Source: CAYLHU01 sp964383715 (GTDB lineage: Bacteria; Patescibacteriota; Minisyncoccia; Minisyncoccales; CG1-02-41-26). Taken from it: a stretch of 25,227 nt of DNA. The stretch covers positions 1 to 25,227 of the forward strand of contig CAYLHU010000004.1 in NCBI GenBank assembly GCA_964383715.1, written 5' to 3'. Positions within the stretch are counted from its first letter, which is position 1. Every line of letters starts with the position of its first letter. The notes beneath the pieces were generated by a model. It made no database searches. It was not told where the DNA came from and saw nothing but the letters and a program-made list of their open reading frames with translations. Of the stretch, positions 22,193 to 25,227 are shown piece by piece. The translations under genes and the position numbers were made by a program.

Positions 22193-23077
22193 ATGAGGGA
22201 AAATAAAAAAATAAAATTTCTTTTATTTTTTACTCTTTTTCTCTTTTTGAGTAATTTCTTTGTTTGGAAGGGGATATTCCTTTTGACCCGAAAACCCTTG
22301 GAGGTCATTTTTTTTAATATTGGACAGGGAGATAGTATTTTTATCAAAAATAATCAAGGCCATCAAATTTTAATTGACGGCGGTCCCGATAAATCAATTT
22401 TGGAAAAAATAGATAAAGAATTACCCTTTTGGGATAAAACAATTGACTTGGTTATTCTGACCCACCCCGAATACGACCATTTGAAAGGGCTGAATTATGT
22501 CTTAGAAAAATATAAAATTGAGAATATTTTATGGACTGGGATAGAAAGAGAAACAAAAGTTTTTTCTGACTGGTTAGAGGTCCTGAAAAAAGAAGAGGAA
22601 GAAGGAGCCAAAATTTTCATTGCCCAAGAAAGTCAGAAAATTAAAGCTGGGCAAATTCAATTAAATATTCTTTATCCTTTTGAGAGTTTAGAAGGGCAAA
22701 TATTCAAAGGGGATAGTAATGACAGTTCAATAGTCGCTAATCTTCTTTTCGGGGAAAATAGTTTTTTATTCACCGGCGATATAAACCAAAAAGTAGAAAA
22801 AGATATTTTGGTTTTTGATTTGGGCTCGGATGTTTTGAAAGTGGCTCATCACGGCAGTAAAAACTCTAGTTCCGAAGATTTCTTAATCAAAGTTCAGCCC
22901 TCAATAGCTGTTATTTCTTGTGGGTTAGATAATTCTTATGGGCATCCCCATCAAGATGTCTTGAATAAATTGGAAAATTTTGGTATAAAAGTATTAAGAA
23001 CAGATAGAGATGGGGATATCAAAATTATTAGCGATGGTCGAAACCTAACAATAAACAGTAAGCAGGTAAGCAGGTAA
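22193..23077 (+). CDS. ComEC/Rec2-type metallo-beta-lactamase-fold hydrolase, stand-alone
   Basis: The 294-aa protein has one N-terminal membrane helix (about 8-30) and then a metallo-hydrolase domain like the C-terminal domain of the DNA-uptake protein ComEC: FFNIGQGDSIFI, LIDGG, the metal motif THPEYDH (90-96), FTGD (193-196), KVAHHGS (216-222) and SYGHPH (248-253). The Competence channel domain is missing, so this is a separate extracytoplasmic hydrolase, perhaps a nuclease or phosphodiesterase partner of a ComEC channel encoded elsewhere. The last codons and the stop lie in an 8-base tandem repeat, so the C-terminal tail varies with copy number. Confidence 0.9.
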   Translation: MRENKKIKFLLFFTLFLFLSNFFVWKGIFLLTRKPLEVIFFNIGQGDSIFIKNNQGHQILIDGGPDKSILEKIDKELPFWDKTIDLVILTHPEYDHLKGLNYVLEKYKIENILWTGIERETKVFSDWLEVLKKEEEEGAKIFIAQESQKIKAGQIQLNILYPFESLEGQIFKGDSNDSSIVANLLFGENSFLFTGDINQKVEKDILVFDLGSDVLKVAHHGSKNSSSEDFLIKVQPSIAVISCGLDNSYGHPHQDVLNKLENFGIKVLRTDRDGDIKIISDGRNLTINSKQVSR

Positions 23078-23095
23078 GCAGGTAAGTAACTTACC
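23058..23095. repeat. 8-bp tandem repeat ending in a palindrome, across the gene end
   Basis: GTAAGCAG occurs three times in a row (23058-23081) with a partial fourth copy. It overlaps GGTAAG-TAA-CTTACC (23081-23095), a 6-bp stem. The stop codon of the metallo-hydrolase gene lies in the third unit. Eight is not a multiple of three, so gaining or losing a unit shifts the frame. Confidence 0.85.
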
Positions 23096-23112
23096 AACTT
23101 ACTAACGAAACC

Positions 23113-23157
23113 CGAAGGCGATGAAAACTTTGTTTTCATCTTGACTCGCCCACTTCG
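23113..23157. repeat. Nested hairpin element between the metallo-hydrolase and ndk genes
   Basis: GATGAAAAC (23120-23128) pairs perfectly with GTTTTCATC (23132-23140) around TTT. CGAAGGCG (23113-23120) can pair outside it with CGCC (23147-23150) and TTCG (23154-23157). Stem length, TTT loop and GATGAA start are the same as in the hairpin at 6155-6175. Confidence 0.75.
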
Positions 23158-23188
23158 TAGGCTCGTAAATAATTAATAATAAAAAATT

Positions 23189-23779
23189 ATGTTACATCCA
23201 AAAGAAGAAAAAACTTTAATTTTAATTAAACCCGACGGAGTCAAAAGGGGACTAATCGGAGAAATAATTTCCCGGATAGAAAAAAGGGGTCTTAAAATAA
23301 TATCTCTAGAAATGTTTCAGGCGACAAGAGAACAAATAGACGAACATTATCCCCGAAACGAGGAATGGATAAAAAGATTGGGAGAGAAAACACTGAATAA
23401 TTATAACAAGTACGGCTTTGATGCCGAAAAGGAATTGGGGACAAAAGATATTAATAAAATAGGAGAATTGGTTCGGGGCTGGTTGCTTGATTATATGACT
23501 TCGGGGCCAATGGTAAAAATAATGGTTAAGGGCATACACGCTATTTCAATGGTCAGAAAAATAGTTGGTTCTTCAATGCCGTCCGAGGCGGAAATGGGGA
23601 CAATCAGGGGAGATTTTTCGGTTGACGATGCCACAGCTGCCAATCGCGATAAGAGGTCAATTCGAAATATAGTCCATGCTTCGGAAAACGAGAAAGAGGC
23701 CGAACACGAAATAAGTTTTTGGTTTTCTATAGAGGATGTTTTTGATTATAAAAGGGCTGAAGAGGACATAATGTTCTAA
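23189..23779 (+). CDS. ndk: Nucleoside diphosphate kinase with large insertion
   Basis: NDK moves the terminal phosphate between nucleoside triphosphates and diphosphates in the cytoplasm. The fold is complete: TLILIKPDGVKRGLIGEII at the start, DYMTSGPMVKIMVKG, the GTIRGDFSVDDATAAN segment, and the phospho-acceptor His H163 in NIVHASENEKEAEHEI. The protein has 196 aa rather than about 140-150. The excess is mainly an insertion of about 40 residues (about 54-96, EWIKRLGEKTLNNYNKYG to INKIGELVRG) in the helical Kpn-loop side of the fold. The active site is intact, so it should be functional. The start has an AT-rich leader. It lies 111 bases after the hydrolase gene and is convergent with thiI. 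Confidence 0.95.
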   Translation: MLHPKEEKTLILIKPDGVKRGLIGEIISRIEKRGLKIISLEMFQATREQIDEHYPRNEEWIKRLGEKTLNNYNKYGFDAEKELGTKDINKIGELVRGWLLDYMTSGPMVKIMVKGIHAISMVRKIVGSSMPSEAEMGTIRGDFSVDDATAANRDKRSIRNIVHASENEKEAEHEISFWFSIEDVFDYKRAEEDIMF

Positions 23780-23894
23780 CTATTGACAATGAGCCCTTAG
23801 CAGAGCTAAAATAAAAAAACCCTGCCTATTATCGATTAGATTTCTAAACAAATTTTACATAAAGGGAAAACGATATCCGTTGGACTATTGCAGT
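23780..23894. other. Short convergent intergenic region
   Basis: The stops of ndk (plus) and thiI (minus) face each other here. The only structure seen is a weak 5-bp hairpin (TTAGC-AGA-GCTAA, 23797-23809) with no T-tract in the plus direction. No gene or clear terminator is visible. Confidence 0.5.
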
Positions 23895-25196
23895 TTAACG
23901 TGTGTTATCCCACTTAAGGTTGAACTTTAGGATATCTGGTCTGAGAAATGGGCGGGGTTTTTTTATATTTTTTTCATTTTCCTCAACATCTCCTAAATTG
24001 GCTTTAGTTTCAGGGTGTTTAGGGACAATAGGGCACCCTTCTTCTTTCAAAATGGAAATCTCAAAAGTTCCTATTTTTTTTGCCAGACCTATTATTTCCA
24101 ATTTATCTAATCCGGAAAGAGGCCTTAGAATTAAAAGATTGGTTTTACTTCCGATAACATTAAGGTTTTCTAATGTTTGAGAAGCGACTTGACCGATATT
24201 TTCACCGGTGATTAGTGTTTTGATTTTTTCCTTTTTGGCGATGTCTTCGGCTATTTCCAACATTGCTCTTTTACATAGAAGACATCTTAGTTTCTCTTTT
24301 CCTTTTTCTAAAATTTCTTTTTGGACTTCTTGAAAAGGGACAAGATATAATTTTGATTGATTTTGAAATTTGGTTAGAACTTGAACGATTCTTTTAATCT
24401 TTTCAATAGGGGACTGGTTGATGATGAAATGGACGAATATAATTTCAACACCTCTTTTCATAGTTAGAAAAGAAGCAACCGGAGAGTCAATTCCACCGGA
24501 AATTAAACTGATTGCCCGACCGCTGATTCCAACCGGCAGTCCGCCAGGTCCAGGGATTTTTTCTGAATAAACAAAGGTATATTTCTCTACAATTTCAATA
24601 AAGACAATAATGTCGGGATTTTTCAAATCTACCTTTAAATGACTGGGTTTAACCCAGTCATTTTTTTTGTTTAGGTTATTTAAGATGAACTCGCCGACTT
24701 TTTCATTGATTTGGGGCGAGGTCAAATAAAAATCCTTTTCAGATCTCTGGGTTTCAACTTTAAATGTTTTGATTTTAGTCGGTTCAACTTTTTTGACTGA
24801 TTCAATCTTTGTTTTTAAATCTGATTTTTCTAAATCTAAATAAGGGTGCGTTTTGGGACGATCGTCCCAAAATGCACCCTTATTTTTTTCTAATGTTTTT
24901 TCCAACATTTCTAAAGATTTTTTTTGGATTTCTTCAATATCTTGGCTGCACTTTTCAGCGAAAGAAAAATGGCTTAACCCGAAAACATTTTTTAGTTTTC
25001 CGGTGATTTTTTCAAATTCTTTTTCGGACTTAATCTTATCTTTCAGTTCAATGATAATTCGACCGGAGATTCTTTTGATGTATTTAAAAAAAGTCGGACT
25101 TAAAGCCGATTTAATATTCCCTACCAATTTTTCTTCAAAGAGTTTTCGATTTTTTCCCTTCAAAGCAATTTCAGCATAATGACAAATGATGTACAT
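23895..25196 (-). CDS. thiI: tRNA 4-thiouridine synthase ThiI with two palindrome-encoded insertions
   Basis: ThiI adenylates U8 of tRNA and transfers sulfur to it; it can also supply sulfur for thiamine. The 433-aa protein has the N-terminal ferredoxin-like start (HYAEIALKGKN), a THUMP domain (about 70-205) and a PP-loop ATPase domain with SGGIDS (233-238). The C-x2-C pair in CLLCKR (305-308) and C388 match short archaeal or Firmicutes-like forms. No C-terminal rhodanese domain is present. Between MLEK (about 100) and IKTFKVETQRSEKDFYLTSP (about 142) lies an extra stretch including GAFWDDRPKTHPY (107-119), encoded by a 48-bp palindrome; KNDWVKPSHLK comes from a second palindrome. The remaining motifs are intact, so it is probably functional. 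No Shine-Dalgarno is seen. Confidence 0.93.
   Translation of the reverse strand: MYIICHYAEIALKGKNRKLFEEKLVGNIKSALSPTFFKYIKRISGRIIIELKDKIKSEKEFEKITGKLKNVFGLSHFSFAEKCSQDIEEIQKKSLEMLEKTLEKNKGAFWDDRPKTHPYLDLEKSDLKTKIESVKKVEPTKIKTFKVETQRSEKDFYLTSPQINEKVGEFILNNLNKKNDWVKPSHLKVDLKNPDIIVFIEIVEKYTFVYSEKIPGPGGLPVGISGRAISLISGGIDSPVASFLTMKRGVEIIFVHFIINQSPIEKIKRIVQVLTKFQNQSKLYLVPFQEVQKEILEKGKEKLRCLLCKRAMLEIAEDIAKKEKIKTLITGENIGQVASQTLENLNVIGSKTNLLILRPLSGLDKLEIIGLAKKIGTFEISILKEEGCPIVPKHPETKANLGDVEENEKNIKKPRPFLRPDILKFNLKWDNTR
24637..24663. repeat. 27-bp perfect palindrome inside thiI
   Basis: AAATGACTGGGTT (24637-24649) pairs fully with AACCCAGTCATTT (24651-24663) around one T. It encodes KNDWVKPSHLK in frame, about ten residues that separate GEFILNNLN from KVDLKNPDI, segments usually nearly adjacent in ThiI. 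It is unrelated in sequence to the GACGATCGTC family. Confidence 0.8.
24838..24885. repeat. 48-bp palindrome of the GACGATCGTC family inside thiI
   Basis: Positions 24838-24885 are self-complementary around GATC (24860-24863), with a single mismatch (G24850 and T24873). The inner 22 bases (24851-24872), from TTTTGGGACGA to TCGTCCCAAAA, are identical to those at 14577-14598. TTTTTCTAA occurs on both sides (24825-24833, 24885-24893), exactly 60 bases apart. On the minus strand it reads in frame as NKGAFWDDRPKTHPY. Confidence 0.88.
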
Positions 25197-25227
25197 AGCG
25201 TTATTATTTATTGCCTGTTGACATCTG

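Noticed and set aside
23797..23809. TTAGC-AGA-GCTAA as a terminator between ndk and thiI
   Set aside because: The stem is only 5 bp and is followed by A, not T, on the plus strand. On the minus strand the T run precedes the hairpin.
24853..25179. Plus-strand open frames opposite thiI, including one reading GAFWDDRPK from the palindrome
   Set aside because: A palindrome reads alike on both strands. ThiI motifs on the minus strand fix the real gene.

Overview
The window is AT-rich DNA that looks like a small-genome Candidate Phyla Radiation (Patescibacteria) bacterium, probably a Parcubacteria-type lineage. This assignment is an inference. It rests on short tightly packed genes, almost no Shine-Dalgarno sequences (most starts follow an A/T-rich leader directly), a nucleoside diphosphate kinase with a large insertion, an archaeal-style short ThiI, a PurF relative without its catalytic cysteine, and many palindromic and tandem repeats. 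UGA acts as a normal stop (genes ending at 9449, 10476, 13317 and 13976), so the UGA-recoded CPR lineages are unlikely. All genes but two lie on the + strand. No rRNA, tRNA, CRISPR array or transposase is visible.

Layout. 1-3680: ychF, a secreted coiled-coil protein with an internal duplication, an SDR dehydrogenase and a tiny DUF1858 redox-type protein. 3742-7346: a Fic protein with its own promoter, then a two-gene unit encoding a Cys-bearing membrane coiled-coil protein and a membrane-anchored alpha/alpha-toroid protein. 7377-7976: a lone minus-strand gene with a consensus promoter, a strong Shine-Dalgarno and a terminator. It is divergent from the PurF-like gene (8091-9449). 9625-13317: an ATP-cone/PD-(D/E)XK nuclease followed by a UvrD-type helicase fused to a Cys-rich RecB-like nuclease, probably a DNA-processing pair. 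13461-13976: a membrane protein. 13977-14933: a 957-base gene-free region holding a terminator, a 49-bp tandem repeat, a 34-bp palindrome, a 9-bp-unit satellite broken by a 100-N gap, and a 46-bp array built on a second 34-bp palindrome. 14934-23077: a dense + strand run of SIMPL protein, tyrS, a MacA/MacB-like efflux system (adaptor, ATPase, permease), DUF167, an MscS channel, a 28-aa membrane peptide and a ComEC-like metallo-beta-lactamase. 23189-23779: ndk. 23895-25196 (minus): thiI.

The most unusual signal is a set of palindromic elements. Copies sharing the core GACGATCGTC have different but self-complementary arms. They occur between genes and, in frame, inside thiI. Unrelated palindromes also sit in frame in thiI and in the toroid-protein gene. 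The pattern resembles Rickettsia palindromic elements: mobile or copied palindromes that add peptides to working proteins. A second point of interest is the PurF-like enzyme, which keeps its phosphoribosyltransferase motif and Fe-S cysteines but has lost its glutaminase nucleophile.
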